A stretch of DNA of 64,000 nt from Panax quinquefolius (taxonomy: Eukaryota > Streptophyta > Magnoliopsida > Apiales > Araliaceae). The position numbers were made by a program, and so were the translations under genes. Where the stretch lies: NCBI GenBank assembly GCA_020205615.1, contig CM035166.1:94747065-94811064 (forward strand), read 5' to 3'. The notes beneath the pieces were generated by a model, which was not told the DNA's origin, searched no databases, and was given only the letters and a program-made list of their open reading frames with translations. Below, piece after piece: positions 13,290 to 24,793 of this stretch; the first letter of the stretch is position 1, and the number at the start of each line of letters is the position of its first letter.

Positions 13290-16200
13290 CCCAGATCATA
13301 GACGGACTCAAGTAACGGGTTTCAGGACGGACTCAAAAAAAAAAACAAAAGCCATGGTCTGGAGGCTGTCAACATAAGTCTTTTTGCCCCTTTTTTTTTT
13401 CTCAATCATTTGCCCCCATTCTCCTATCTCTTTCCACGTTCAGGTATTCTATTCTTTAGAGAGAATAAAGAGAACGAAGTTGAGTTGAAGAGAGAAGAAA
13501 TATTTAGAGAGAGAAAGCAGTTGTTCATGGCTATGATTCTCTTGTTCGGCTGTCAATTTTTTCGATTTGCTACTTTGTTGAAATCACGAGTAAGATTCCC
13601 AAATTATGTACCCTAATTTTTAAAATTTGCTTCTGTGACTGACTTTGTTTATGGTGAATCTGGGTAATTATTCTTCTTCCTCTTTCACTCTCCTAATCTG
13701 CTATTTTTTTCGTTGTTGGGTTTATTAGAATTGATGATGATTTGATTCTGGTTCTTCTCTGATTATTTTCGTTCCAAATATAACATTAATTCCATTAATA
13801 TTTTAGAAAATTAGATCCTTAATATTATGAGGATCAAGGTCACCCTATTCTAACAACGTGATTAGGAAATTTTGTGCTTGAATACCAAATGTGAATACCA
13901 AATTGGAAGAGAATGTGCTCATTGATGTGAGTTCTTTAGAATTCTGGCATCAAATTCTAAAAGCTTGGCAAAGGAATCTAGTCAAGAACAAGTTATTCTG
14001 TTTTGGTTTCTGGTCTACTTTTGTATATATTATATATTATAGGTTGATGGATGTCAAACAAGGCCAGAATAAAGAAGGGAAGACAGTTTTGTACTTGGTA
14101 TTTGAGTACAGGGACACTAATCTCAATAAATTCATCCGAACTTTTCGTCAAATTGGGGAGAACATTCCCTCAAAAACCATCAAGGTACAGAGGTGATTGG
14201 AGTTTATCAGTGATGAGCTTCCTGATATATGTTGGGGAAGTTGGTATAAATTTATTAAGTCTTATTCATATGTATAATTAATTGTGTTGGAGGTTAAATT
14301 CTGTCCTCTCTTGTGCAAATTTGCACCCATTGTTCATGATTGTTGGGTTTGTTTTAATTGTAGGAGAAGGTAAGTATTTAGAAGTAGAATAGCTCATATC
14401 TTTTGTTCTTAGTTTCCTGTAAACTATGAACTTGACAAAACTGTATATGCCAAAGTTTGTTAAAATTTAACCTCCTGATTTAGTTCTTTGTTATATAATC
14501 AATTGCTTGCCTCTTTGGCCACTTCTCCAGATTAATGCATGTTTAACTAATAGTTTTAGATGCCAGAATGATTAATCTCACCTTGATTATTGTTAGTTTA
14601 TTCTGGCCATAGATTTCCAACTTTGATTTTATTGTTGTTCATAGGTTCCCACAGTGTTCTAAAAGTCGTCCGACTAAGTCGGGGTCGGAGCCTCAATGAT
14701 TCGACTAGGGCCTAGTCCTTTGATTTAGTCACGGGCCGACTTAGTTTGAACTCATTTCGTGACTAGTAGGATAAGTCGCCCAATCGAGAGTAAATCAAAA
14801 ATCGGAACAAGTCGAGGAAAATCGGAAGAAGTCGGGAAAATCGAAAAAAATGGAAGCGGATGAGGTCCTTCTACCTAGAAGAAGTGATATAAATGTGCAA
14901 GAACTAGATGAAGATGAGTTTATGTTTCAAGATGATGACAACAACGAAGAGGAAGATGAGGATTATGAGTTTGAGTCCGATGGAGAGCAAGTCTTGGAGT
15001 AATATGGAGAAGAGGAGGAGTGATTGACTATTGATTTTGTGCTACTTAGTTTCATTTGGTTAATTGGTTTTGAACTTAGAGTGTCAAACTATTTGGTTTT
15101 ACTTAGTTTCCATGTTTTTATTTGATGATTTGTGTTACTTATGTTATTCTACTTACTCATAACTTATGGAGGAAGGATAATATATGTTTTAAAAAAATAA
15201 TTGAAAATCCGACTAGCCGATTAATCCCCGACTAATTCCCTAGTCTCTAGTCGGTAGCCAACCGACCTGGGACCGATTAGCGACTTTTAGAACACTGGGT
15301 TCCCATCACCTTCGTGGACAGAGTGTATGGGAGTTCAAAGCTCGGCGGATAAAAAATAGTGGAGTATTTAAAGGGTCTTGTATATCTTCTGCTTACAACT
15401 TGAAATGGAAGAAAGGCTATTCCACAGACTTCGACTTTCATAGGAGGCATCATTTTTGTATACTTACAAATAATCTGCAACTCTTGATCCGTTGACAACA
15501 ATTAATCATCCTAGCTTCTCAACCCAAAATACCTGTTCGCCACCCTCATCCTCAGCGATCCACCAAAAGACACGGAAAAAACTTCACTTGACTTCTATCA
15601 GGTAGTTTCTAATCGCTTCCTTTGATGATTTTATAATAAATTTTGATAAGGTGGACATAGTTTGATGAAATGAGTTTTTTATATAAATGTCGTTTGATTG
15701 TACATTTTCAAATGTAATAGAATATCTCGACAAGTCCTTTGTGTGTAAAGGATATTATATTTGATATAATATATGAGGATTATACCGCAATAACAACATT
15801 ATTCACCTTTGTACAAGTGCATTGTGTTTGTTTGTGATGGTGTTGGATTGTAATAGGACTATGTTTGATGAAATTACGTAAGTGTAAATAAAAAAGCTCA
15901 TTGTTTTAGGTGGCTTATTTCATATGTCATAAAGATTTCAATCTTTCAAAGGGCCCTTTATGAGAAAGGCAATTCATCACCTAGCTTTCATGCTGAATCG
16001 CGCTTACTCATTTTGCAATCCTATTTGAACTCAAATAACTTTTTCAAGGATAAAGTATAAGCATTGTTTCTATTCATAGTTTCTTTTAATTCGATTTTTT
16101 TTATAATAAATTTTGATAAGCGTGGACATAGGCCGTGAAATGAGTTTTTTTTATATAAATGTCGTTTGATTGTACATTTTCCAAATGTAATAGAATATCT

Positions 16201-19200
16201 CAAACCAAAGGATTCAAAGCTTTATATATATATAGATATATATATATATTTTCTTATGCAGAATCTGCGCTTTGGACTTTTGAGTTAGTTATTTGAACCT
16301 AAATCTTAAATTTGGATTAAGAATCTGTTTTAGTTTCATCTTTTCTCCCACCTTAAGGATAAAGCATTTTGTTATGCTATAAGCTTCATTGGTGTTGCTT
16401 TCTTAAAATCTGCAGTGAATCAAATTAATTGTTCCGTAATTTAGAACACACTAGTATATGTGTTTTTCCCCACTAATTTAATCCTTTCATCTTTTTTCTA
16501 TTCTTTTATTTATTTTTCTCAGCGAATATCTTTTCTCCTCTGTTAGCAACATAGATATTTTTTTAGTCTCCTTTCTTTGAGTTCCACCCTCTTTTTTTTC
16601 TTTCTTTCTTTTCAAATTTTCTTCTCCTCATAAAATCTTCCCCTTAAAAAGAGGACTTTATTAGCATTTCAAGCATTATTACCCATTTCATTTTCTTTGG
16701 ATTCCTTTCTTCCTCTAACTCTTACCCTATCATATTCAATAATCCCAATAAAAATCAAGAAAATTTGGAAAATAAAACTTCAAGTTTTATAGCTATAAAG
16801 TTTGAACTTTTACTCGAAGTTTATTTCTTTTAGCATCCTACGATCGGAAATCTTGCAGTGGGGGGTTTTCGATCCGAACTAGTTTGTGATTATAGAGAAG
16901 CATTATTTGAGAAGATTTTTGACCCGCCGTGTTTTTGGTTCAGGAACACTATTTATGATCCTAGTTCAAAATTTTATTTTATTTTTTTTGCTTTTTAAAA
17001 GGCGAAAAAGAGAGTTGCTCTCGACAACCTAAGAATCCGACCATTGTGGTCTGAATTTGTAGGTGTGTTTTACTAATTTATTTCATTTATTTCTATTCTT
17101 TTTTATTTTATTCTTTTCTTATTTTGATCTTCTGTTATTTCTCCTTTCCTTTCTTCCTTTACCCTTCCATATGGGATTTATTTTCATCCTACCCCAACTA
17201 GTTTGTGATTGAAGGCATTATTATTGTTTCTTAACTGGTCTGAAGTCGATCTTTTCTTTTATCCTGAGAAGAATTCAGGATGAAGCTTCATAGAAATGGC
17301 GTTAAGTTGTTATACAGTACAGGAGGAAAAATCAGCACTAGCGAGTTTGTCAGTTGGAAAGCCACGGAAAAATAAAATAAATGAAAATGAATTTCTAAAT
17401 TTCTAAATATAGGGTTATATAATTTCAAACAACATTCCATGTTATTATTTGCCGAACAACTTAATGAGCATGTATTTTGTAATTCCACGTACTGGAAAAC
17501 TAGCAAATCTTTTGTAGATTGAAATGGTAAATGCTGAATGTGAACAACATGGCTGTTTTGAGGCATGTGATATACTGATGGGTGAGGATTGAACCTGGTT
17601 ACAATAATTCTTGCATAATTTTGTAGTGAGATGAAGTAATTCTTAATAAGCTTAATCTAGAAGTTACAAACTTAAATCACAACTGACGCTGCTCCACCAA
17701 AGTCGTCTACCGTGCTATGATTGAGTTTATATTAAGATAATTTTGTTTAGGTTTATAGGAGTTGAATAGTAGATCATTTTCGAGAGACAAATTTCCTCAA
17801 GGAAGAGAATAATCTTACATAGTGAATGCAACAATAAGCAGCGTCAAGACATTTCTCTTGTACGATTGATAGCAAATAACTTACTTTTAGGGTTCAAGCA
17901 ACTTTCACGAATAATATTGGCGCTTTGTTTTCACTTTACTCAAGTGAAAAGTGAAAAAAATTATTTTCTATTTTTAAATTTTGACTCTAATTTATTTTTT
18001 GGCAAAATGAAGGTTTATCAAGTGTCTGTTATTGCTTTTTGTGGATTTTTTGTCAGAGTTTAGACTTTAGCCTTGTCTCATGAGTACGTGTTATATGGTG
18101 TAGTGGGCTTCTCCTTTTTATTTCAAGCACTGTGCTATAAATTAACAGTATAAATTCCAAGTTAAAGGGTTAAGATCTAAAATTATAATTAGTTCTAATT
18201 GCATCATTGAGGTCAAGGTCCATGGTCTTCATTGTCAATCATCTGATAGACATTAATCCAAGGCTGATACAAACAAAAGGCGGTAGATTTATTAAAATTT
18301 ATCATTAATTTTAATCATAAAGAGAAAGATATGGGTTTACATAAAAGAATATTTTATTTCCATAAGGTTCCTTTTATGAGCTCGGCTACGACTTCTACCC
18401 CATTAGGTCTGATAGAATCTCTATCATCTGATAAGTTAATTTCTTCATTCTTTGTTGCAATGAGAAGCGTTCATATTGTAAGGACTTTGTAATTAAAATT
18501 ACATATTACCCTTTTATCAACCAAATTAATACAATAATTAATATACATTATAACTTACTTTGGCAAATCATTTCTCAAAGATTGCTTTTTATTTCTTGCT
18601 TCATTTCTATTGAAAAAGACAATAGTTAAAAACCTATTAATCATATCAAGCAAGTAATTAGCTGACTTCATTAGCAATTTTAAGAGCAAAAAAATTTAAA
18701 TAATTAGCTGGGGAATGGATATTAGACTTACAGTGCCTGGCCCTTCTGTTGTTGGCCCACCCAAAAATGCCATGATTCTAGCCCCAGAACCCGGAACACA
18801 CACTCCCAGCAAATGAGCAGCCACACTTAATGCAGCGCCAGTGCACCTAGCTGCCCGTTGATCTACTGGTACGGGCCAAGGATCTTTCTGAAGCTCCTCT
18901 AACACCTTATTAACAAAGATAAAAATTATTTAAAAATTTAATGAACCTTAGTTGTAAGGGAATTTTCCAGTTAAGTTCCCAGCCTAAGATCACTGAAATG
19001 TATTTCAACGAACAAAGTCTAAGATTGAGAACCACATTTACATCAACAAAAAAAGTACTTTACTTAATTGCCAACTAAGTACATTCAAGGCCAATTAACA
19101 TATTAAAAACATAAACTTTGAAACAATACTAGGCAATTGAATATTCTTCAGAATTAAGAATATACCGAATTGAGAGTGAACTCGCACTCAGAGGCAGGCA

Positions 19201-19894
19201 ACAAGAACCTCGAAATACTCTCCTGCGAAAGCCCATCCCTAACACCAGCAATCACCCCGGCAGTCGGCTTTGGCTTCTTAGAAAAGAAACCCATTTGCTC
19301 CAAAAGCTGATCCTTAGTAATCTCCTTAGACCCCTTAAAGACATAAACTTTAGGAATTTGGCCAAACCCCAATTCATGAACAGACACATAACTCCCAAAA
19401 GTGATCAACCCAACAAGGGAATTCTCCGGAATCATCCCCACAGCCCTAGACAGGGCAGATTTCAAAAACCCCATTTCCTCTTCAATAACACAAGTGTCAA
19501 TAACAAAGAGAAACACACAGGGCGAACTGGGTTGCTTCGAATCGGACGATTGGTATTCAATTGTGGTGTATTGGGGGAACAATTCCGCCGGAAGATTGTC
19601 ATCGGAGATGGAATGATAGTGAGGGGGGAAGTGATTCCGGTGGAGACAGAAGGAGCAGATCCAGATCTTAGTGGAGTAATCGACGATAGAAAAAGGGTTG
19701 AGGACGGATCGGCAATTGCGGCAACGGAGGGGGGAGTAGGGGAGGAGAGGGGCGGTGGAGGGTAAGGGTTTGAGAGGAGTGTAGATGGCGGAGACGGGGA
19801 TTATGCATTGCGCTGATTCTTGTTTTGTGCCGGGGATCACGTTCCATGGCATCCGCACTGCGTCTTGGGTTTCTAAGTCTAAGAATTCTGTCAT
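6073..19894 (-). CDS. SEC23: Protein transport protein SEC23 (COPII coat, SAR1 GAP), 12 exons
   Basis: SEC23 pairs with SEC24 in the inner COPII coat at ER exit sites and stimulates GTP hydrolysis by SAR1. Exons, in transcription order: 19894-19166, 18905-18732, 13043-12882, 11859-11717, 10563-10488, 10410-10235, 10135-10054, 9559-9482, 8001-7840, 7689-7426, 7113-7009, 6215-6073. These join in phase to about 764 codons, the usual family length. The start [11 protein letters not shown] is the familiar N-terminus. A zinc finger CRNC-(18)-CSFC lies at residues 58-83, followed by the trunk domain (FLFVIDTCV), [13 protein letters not shown], helical [10 protein letters not shown], and the gelsolin-like end [18 protein letters not shown], whose Arg is probably the catalytic finger. 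All introns are GT-AG except intron 7, which is GC-AG. The last exon lacks one base near 6,150, which shifts the final ~25 codons. Either a sequence error or an allele-inactivating lesion is possible. Confidence 0.95.
8002..9481 (-). other. SEC23 intron 8, 1.5 kb
   Basis: This AT-rich intron lies between exons 8 and 9, with donor gtatca and acceptor gcag. No coding or RNA gene was seen in it. A short TATA/CATA-rich stretch lies near 8,500. Confidence 0.7.
10052..10053 (-). other. GC 5' splice site of SEC23 intron 7
   Basis: The exon ends ...GGAAGCATACAG and the intron begins gcaagc on the minus strand. No GT lies at or next to the boundary that would keep the frame, and the next exon (GATCTAATTGCTGGATTT) joins correctly only here. 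GC-AG introns with an AG/GCAAG context are a known minor class in plants. Confidence 0.8.
11005..11034. mobile_element. Stowaway/mariner-type terminal repeat (one end only)
   Basis: The sequence ctccctccgtcccaggataa after a TA is the typical outer end of Stowaway MITEs and plant mariner elements. It sits in the intron between SEC23 exons 4 and 5. The matching inverted end (tgggacggagggag) was not found downstream, so this is a truncated copy. Confidence 0.6.
13233..13289. repeat. Compound microsatellite (TA)n(GA)n
   Basis: About 17 TA units pass directly into about 11 GA units. It lies in SEC23 intron 2 and is likely to vary in length between individuals. Confidence 0.97.
14043..14184 (+). 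pseudogene. Single captured exon of a B2-type cyclin-dependent kinase (CDKB2-like)
   Basis: This exon-sized stretch reads [31 protein letters not shown], then [16 protein letters not shown]. It closely follows the plant-specific CDKB2 insert region between the kinase N- and C-lobes. It has an AG acceptor just before it (tattatag) and a GT donor after it (gtacag). No other kinase exon (glycine loop, PPTTLRE, HRDLKP, DFG) was seen nearby. It runs opposite to SEC23 inside intron 2. Changes such as DTNLNKFI for the usual DTDLKKFI suggest drift. It is most likely a transposon-captured or duplicated gene scrap. Confidence 0.8.
14652..15297. mobile_element. Non-autonomous hAT transposon, 646 bp
   Basis: The ends are a perfect 17-bp inverted repeat, CAGTGTTCTAAAAGTCG and its complement. 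An exact 8-bp target duplication GGTTCCCA flanks it (14,644-14,651 and 15,298-15,305). An 8-bp duplication with CAG/CTG ends is diagnostic of hAT elements. Subterminal regions are packed with gactaagtcgg-like motifs on both strands, as expected of transposase-binding sites. Only the acidic tail of a transposase gene remains inside. The clean ends suggest a fairly recent insertion. Confidence 0.93.
14850..15002 (+). pseudogene. Remnant C-terminal tail of hAT transposase
   Basis: This 50-codon frame ([16 protein letters not shown], then an Asp/Glu-rich run ending DGEQVLE) precedes a TAA. An acidic C-terminus is common in plant hAT transposases. The DNA-binding and catalytic regions are missing, so the element cannot move itself. 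Confidence 0.55.
15627..15728. repeat. Direct repeat, copy 1 (with 16,093-16,201)
   Basis: About 100 bases beginning ttataataaattttgataag and including tcgtttgattgtacatttt and aatgtaatagaatatctc recur about 470 bp downstream with a few indels. No coding content. It may be a local duplication within SEC23 intron 2. Confidence 0.9.
16093..16201. repeat. Direct repeat, copy 2 (with 15,627-15,728)
   Basis: This is the second copy of the unit. It differs mainly in the length of T runs and in a few bases after gtggacatag. It is followed by a TA-rich stretch whose start (caaagctttatatatatata) echoes the one at 13,225. Confidence 0.9.
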
Positions 19895-20155
19895 GGTTGG
19901 AGAATTGTGAGAGAGGGAGAGAGCTCTGATTTAGCTTGAAATTGTTTGCTGTGCGGAGAGTTTGATGATCACTTTCTGTGTGGAAATTGTTTAGACTTGT
20001 GAATGGATGATTACACCATGTTTGTGAGTTTATTCAGAGGAAACTAGTGGAAAAGTTAAGTTGGTATAGAAAAATTTTAGAGTTTATTAAAATATTATGA
20101 ATTTTATATTCAAAATGCCATTTTAAGATAATTTACTAAACATTGTGGGTTGGGT

Positions 20156-20164
20156 TTATATATA
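20156..20164 (-). promoter_or_regulatory. Candidate TATA box of SEC23
   Basis: tatatataa on the minus strand lies about 260 bases upstream of the SEC23 start codon, which would give a 5' UTR of roughly 230 bases. No other evidence supports it, and the region is generally AT-rich. Confidence 0.3.
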
Positions 20165-21865
20165 GAAAGTAAGGGAACGGATTTAAAGCACTTACTTCTC
20201 TTGTCATTTTAAATATTCTTTTAAAATATAAAATAATATTAAAATAGAATAGTATCACTTATTTTATTTTATTTTTTTATAAAAATATCAATTCATGATT
20301 CTATTTATTTTTTAAAAATAATTTCAAAACGCACGTGTAAGTTTAATAAAAGAAGTGTTATTTAAGAGATAATCTTATTTAAGATGAGTGTTTTAGATCC
20401 GTTTTTTAGAAAATAATATAATATACAATATAAAGTATGTAGATATATGAAATAGAAAAGAGAAAAAATATATTATTATTTTATTTTATCATTTAGGATT
20501 ATGTGTTAGATGTAATTAAAATTTTATGAAATTAGTCGACATATAAATAAATTTTTCATAAATCTATTCAAATATGTTGTTGTATCAAAATGATATTGAT
20601 GTAAGTCAGGGTAGAAAGTGTTGTTAACTACAATTACAAAAGTATCCTTAGATATATATTTATTTTAATGGTTGAATTTTTTGAAAGCGTATTTTTCGTC
20701 AATTGCATCCTTAAAGTGTTTTTTTTTTTAACTTACTTTATAATTAAAAAAAAGGAAGGATAGAATAATTTTTAAACTCTATAATATAAAGAGTTTAGAG
20801 CTATAATTCTTGCATCATTTTTGTTATGAATTCTAAACATGGTAACTTTCAAACATAATTTTCTTCTTATAGTTAATAATCTCTAATATCTAATAATTAA
20901 GACATAAATATTGACATATACAAGTTTCAAAGAAATTAAATAGTTAAACCCTTAAAATTAAACAACTTTAAAAACATCATAAAATATAGTGTTTATTAAA
21001 ATGTTGAATTTGTATCTGTGTATGTATATTTACTTATGTTAATATAGTGTTAATGAGTTGGCTTAAGAGCATTCACAATAGTTTCATTATATCTATTCAT
21101 ACTCTACAGTGTTATTGGGTCATTCTGCAGGATATATAGGGATTCAATTTTTTTATTATATACCCAACATATTTCTTATATTGATTCCTTAAAATAATGA
21201 AATTTAAAATTTAAAAGTTAAAATTTGAAAGTTCCAACAGTCAAAATATGTTTTGACCGTTGTAACTATTTTTTATTTAAAAATAATTGGAACTCTAGAT
21301 TTTGTTTTTCCTGCAAAATACCTTCGAATTAAATGATTCAAGATGCCGCAAATGAGACTTTGGAGAAGAAGACAGCCGGTGAAGAGGACATTCTGTGAGA
21401 ATACCGTCAAAATAATTTTGGAGGAAAAAATCGTCGCTCTAGAGAAGACAAGATTCGCGATGTTGCAAATGACACTAAATTCCTTTACCCCTTTTCTAAA
21501 GATGACGTGTTCACTTAAATGAGGGTGTGAAATGTCATTTTGCATACCTAGAGAATGGTCTTTTAACTCCCTCACCCTGAGTAGTAAAATCTTATATAGA
21601 AATTAAAATATAAAGTTAAATAAAGATAAAAAAACTGATGAATAATGATTTGTTGGTGTATTATTTAAAGTTGAGAATAGAGAACTTATTGGGGAATTTT
21701 TCAGTGATTCAACTTCAAAATGGTGCGTTTAGGATGGCATGGCTACCTGGTATTCTTGTTTCATATTTTATTGCTCCCAAATACTCAAAAACTTAAAATT
21801 TTCAAACGTTTAGGCTTAACATCTTAATGTTTGAGTAGTTAAGACTTTTTTTCTTTTTAGTTAAT
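20165..21865. other. AT-rich spacer upstream of SEC23
   Basis: No gene, RNA or well-bounded transposon could be supported. A MITE-like phrase (gagcattcacaatagt near 21,068) was seen, but no matching opposite end was found. Confidence 0.5.
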
Positions 21866-22833
21866 TATTAACGTCAAGATTCGTCAACGCGCCTCAATCA
21901 CCAAAAGCGCGTCCAATCCTTCATAGAAACGGTAAACACACCAAAAGCTTGACGTCTTGTGCTGCAGGGGAATAGCTCAAGTGTGAGAATAAGTACAGGC
22001 TGAATAAGGTTTAACAATGGAGGTAAAAAGTTCTAGTGCTGAAAAATAATTAATAATAAGTTATGTGTACCTTAGAATCAGTGCAAAGCCTTGTATTTAT
22101 AATGATCTCACCATATTCTCAAAATCCTTCCCCGTATTGGATTAAGGTTCCTCATTAGGTATAATTCCTTAATGGAGCCAAACACAATTCCCTTAAGGAA
22201 AGGAAGTTGATTAGGAACCTCACACTTTCTTTAGGGATAAATCAAATATAATTAGGAATCTTTAATTCCTTAAAAATCCTCAATTGCCTAAACAGAATCC
22301 CACATGGGTAATATAATTCCGCATGGACCCTGGCCCACCATATAATTCGGGCTCATACATTTAGGCCCCAACATTGCCCCCAGTCTTCGATTGAATGAAA
22401 CATTTAATTGAAGAGTATACCAAAGTAAGCCCAACACAATTACCACACCTTTCTTTAACCCATCTCCTTAGAAAACCACATAAAAAGAGGGCCCATAAAC
22501 TACTCCCCACGCGGGCAATCATAACCACCCATTAATGAGTTGCCTCTCGATAATCACCAAAAATCGAAAAGTCACCCCTTACTAACCCCCTTACAAAACC
22601 AGACAAAATTTTACCCCCATATTGAAAATCTCACAACCCTTTCTTCCTTACTGCGTCTTTTCATTCTCCGGCCAAAATCTTTTCAAAGCACTCCACCCAT
22701 GGCAGCCACAAACAACCAAGTAACCTCATCTCCCATCTCCGACGAATCGGTTAGGATCATGGGCTCCGACGAGCCAACCATGGCCATTCCTATCTCCTCC
22801 ATCCCCATCCTACCAACACCCGCAATAGAAATT
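21866..22833 (-). repeat. Gypsy-2 LTR (downstream copy)
   Basis: The first ~200 bases (cgcgcctcaatcaccaaaa, accaaaagcttgac, gtgagaataagtacaggctg) recur at 24,591-24,793. They are therefore the 3' end of the LTR of a minus-strand gypsy element whose gag lies between. The upper edge is taken where a Gypsy-1-type LTR begins (tgtgacgccc, 22,834). A short plus-strand frame in 22,540-22,833 is probably chance. Confidence 0.65.
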
Positions 22834-23738
22834 TGTGACGCCCTCAAAATAGGTATACATCACCCATTCCGAGTCGCCAAATATATGGTACATAATTTAA
22901 ATACAAACTTAATTATACAACTGTCGTGTAAAATACGACAAAACATAGCTGAGAGTTTTGACACGAATATTGTCTTCTAAATAATATCCAAACTCAAATG
23001 GAGTCCTCATTACAATTATTATTACACTATTTTATTTAATAGTGAGGACTACTACAGCCACCATCTCGGACCATCACTCCATTCCCCGACTAGTTCATGC
23101 TACATTCTTGAAGAGAACAATGAAAGTAAAAGGGTGAGCTCAACTAGCCCAATAAGAAATATTATGGCTAAGATAATGCATAATAAATTATCGTTAGCCT
23201 TCAACAGTGTTAAACTGATAGAATACAATAAACAACAAGTTTAACTGCAGCAGAACAAACAATCCATTAGAAGAGTCAAGTAGAGCATGATATCTACTAT
23301 CTTCTATGATTTAAAAAGTTTATCATCAATTTTATCGATGAGACTCAGCTCAATAAATAATCCACATCACTTAATTATCTATGCACTACGGGCCAAGGAT
23401 ATTCATTAGTATCACATCCACGAATTATCCATGCACTACGGACCAAAGATATTCGTGTTATCACCAATGGTCATGATCATGCCAACAACTGTCCATCAAT
23501 GCACTACGGGCCAATGAGGACTTTTACCACATCATTTATAATATTACAAGTCATGATTATACTGAATAATCCCTAGTAATAATCATACCAATCAACAGTC
23601 CATCTATGCACTACGGGCCAAAGATGACTTTCATCACAATATAAGCACGAGGATGATGACAATGATATAAGAATTCTATTAAATGAGAGACATGATAAAT
23701 TTTAAAGATTTATAATTTAATTTATCCAAAATTCAATA
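22834..23738 (-). repeat. Truncated Gypsy-1-family LTR inserted in Gypsy-2
   Basis: It opens tgtgacgccctcaaaatagg, as does the inverted LTR at 46,926. It then carries the ccattccgagtcgcc...atggtac block and the array of tgcactacgggccaa units (about 23,380-23,640) found in all Gypsy-1-type LTRs here. It stops at about 23,738 against Gypsy-2 gag sequence, so only the terminal ~0.9 kb of an LTR remains. Confidence 0.75.
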
Positions 23739-24475
23739 ATGTTCAAATCCCGCTTGACTTCGGCTAGCTGTTTCTCCAGTTCGAATAACTTTTTGGCCAA
23801 CTCTTTTGTCCCGCTTTCTAGGGGTGAAGGGTTCCTTCGGCTCCTTCCTTCATCGGGAGATGCCTCTCGCTTTAGGCGAGCCGTCTGTCGTCTGCTATCT
23901 GAACTCGCTGCCCTGGATCAGCTCCGTCTCTTGTTTCCACTGGGCTGAGGGCCATCCGGATGATGAGTCATGTAGTGGTCTCTAGGTGAACGACCTCTTG
24001 ATCGAATCCTCCGATAGCTCCTATCTTGAGAGCGACCCCGAAGCCTGCCTTCGATCTGTTTGTTATTGTCCGGACGGTGAGTCCTGAACTGAACCTTCGG
24101 TGACCTTCCCCATCTTCGGCTGTGACTGGTGGCACCATCCTAGTTTCTAGTGATCAAAAGCTCCATTTGCTGATCAATCTCCTTGTGTTGCACAAGCAAA
24201 GCCCTCAAAGCATCATCGGTCTCTTGGGTTTTTGTAGACAAGATTAGCCTCCTTTCATCATGACCATCATCGTGGGGTCGTGTTAGGGACAGAGCATCCT
24301 CGACACGAGCCCCATGGCCATCGTTTTTGCTGGCAGTTGAGAAAAACCTCCTCATGACGTACCCCCTGTCCAAGTCTTCAGGCCCATCGAATGACCTTGG
24401 GAACCCAACCTTTCGTGGATACTTTTGGACGGTCCCAATCGGTCTTTAACTGATCCTCTTTGCCGAACGGATCCA
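23739..24475 (-). pseudogene. Gypsy-2 gag, N-terminal part, broken
   Basis: The frame starts MDPFGKEDQLKTDWDRPK near 24,475 and meets a stop within about 35 codons. A 77-codon frame follows (24,373-24,140) with coiled-coil-like sequence (ALRALLVQHKEIDQQMELL), then Arg/Ser-rich sequence (GRSPRDHYM) typical of long plant gypsy Gag leaders. The body of Gag and all of pol are missing, replaced at 23,738 by a Gypsy-1-type LTR fragment. Confidence 0.65.
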
Positions 24476-24580
24476 TCAGTTATGGATTTTCCTAATCTTG
24501 AAATTGTCTTACTATTCACCATGGATCTTCATGGCAAATTTTCAATGATGATTGAAAATCAACACTAACCAGCCCTCCTT

Positions 24581-24590
24581 CTAGCGCCAA
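24581..24590 (-). other. Gypsy-2 primer-binding site
   Basis: The minus strand reads LTR end ...ggcattaaca followed directly by ttggcgctag and aaggaggg, a primer-site phrase common in plant gypsy elements. It fixes the LTR/internal boundary at 24,590/24,591 and the minus orientation. Confidence 0.75.
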
Positions 24591-24793
24591 TGTTAATGCC
24601 AAAATTCGTCCACGCGCCTCAATCACCAAAAACGCGTCCAATCTTGCACAGAAATGGTAAGCACACACCAAAAGCTTGACGGCTTGTGCCGCCAGGGGAT
24701 AGCTCCGATCTGGTGTGAGAATAAGTACAGGCTGAATAAGTTTTAACAATGGAGGCAAAAACTCTAGTGCTGAAAAATAATAATGAGTTATGT
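24591..24793 (-). repeat. Gypsy-2 LTR (upstream copy), truncated
   Basis: It matches 21,866-22,068 closely and is cut at 24,793 by the start of the Gypsy-1 element. Its missing part is not found on the other side of Gypsy-1, so this boundary has been rearranged. Confidence 0.8.

Larger units (their letters stand above)
13044..18731 (-). other. SEC23 intron 2, 5.7 kb, rich in insertions
   Basis: The intron runs from donor gtaagt after exon 2 to acceptor gcag before exon 3. It is far longer than the other introns (77 bp to 2.3 kb) and has collected a TA/GA microsatellite, a CDKB2-like exon, a hAT element and a 0.1-kb direct repeat. The remaining sequence (about 16,300-18,700) is AT- and pyrimidine-rich with no supported gene. 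Confidence 0.85.

Noticed and set aside
13078..13311. Frames on both strands with runs of Ile-Tyr and Arg-Glu
   Set aside because: Translations of the TA/GA microsatellite.
19295..19765. 156-codon plus-strand frame
   Set aside because: It is exactly antisense to SEC23 exon 1, whose protein is unmistakable. The frame's Gly/Arg-rich end is a shadow.
21068..21560. Possible MITE starting gagcattcacaatagt
   Set aside because: No inverted counterpart or target duplication could be found at the other end.
22540..22980. 146-codon plus-strand frame
   Set aside because: Its last third is a translation of the minus-oriented Gypsy-1-type LTR edge and the first part lies in Gypsy-2 LTR; the fusion is a by-product of insertion.
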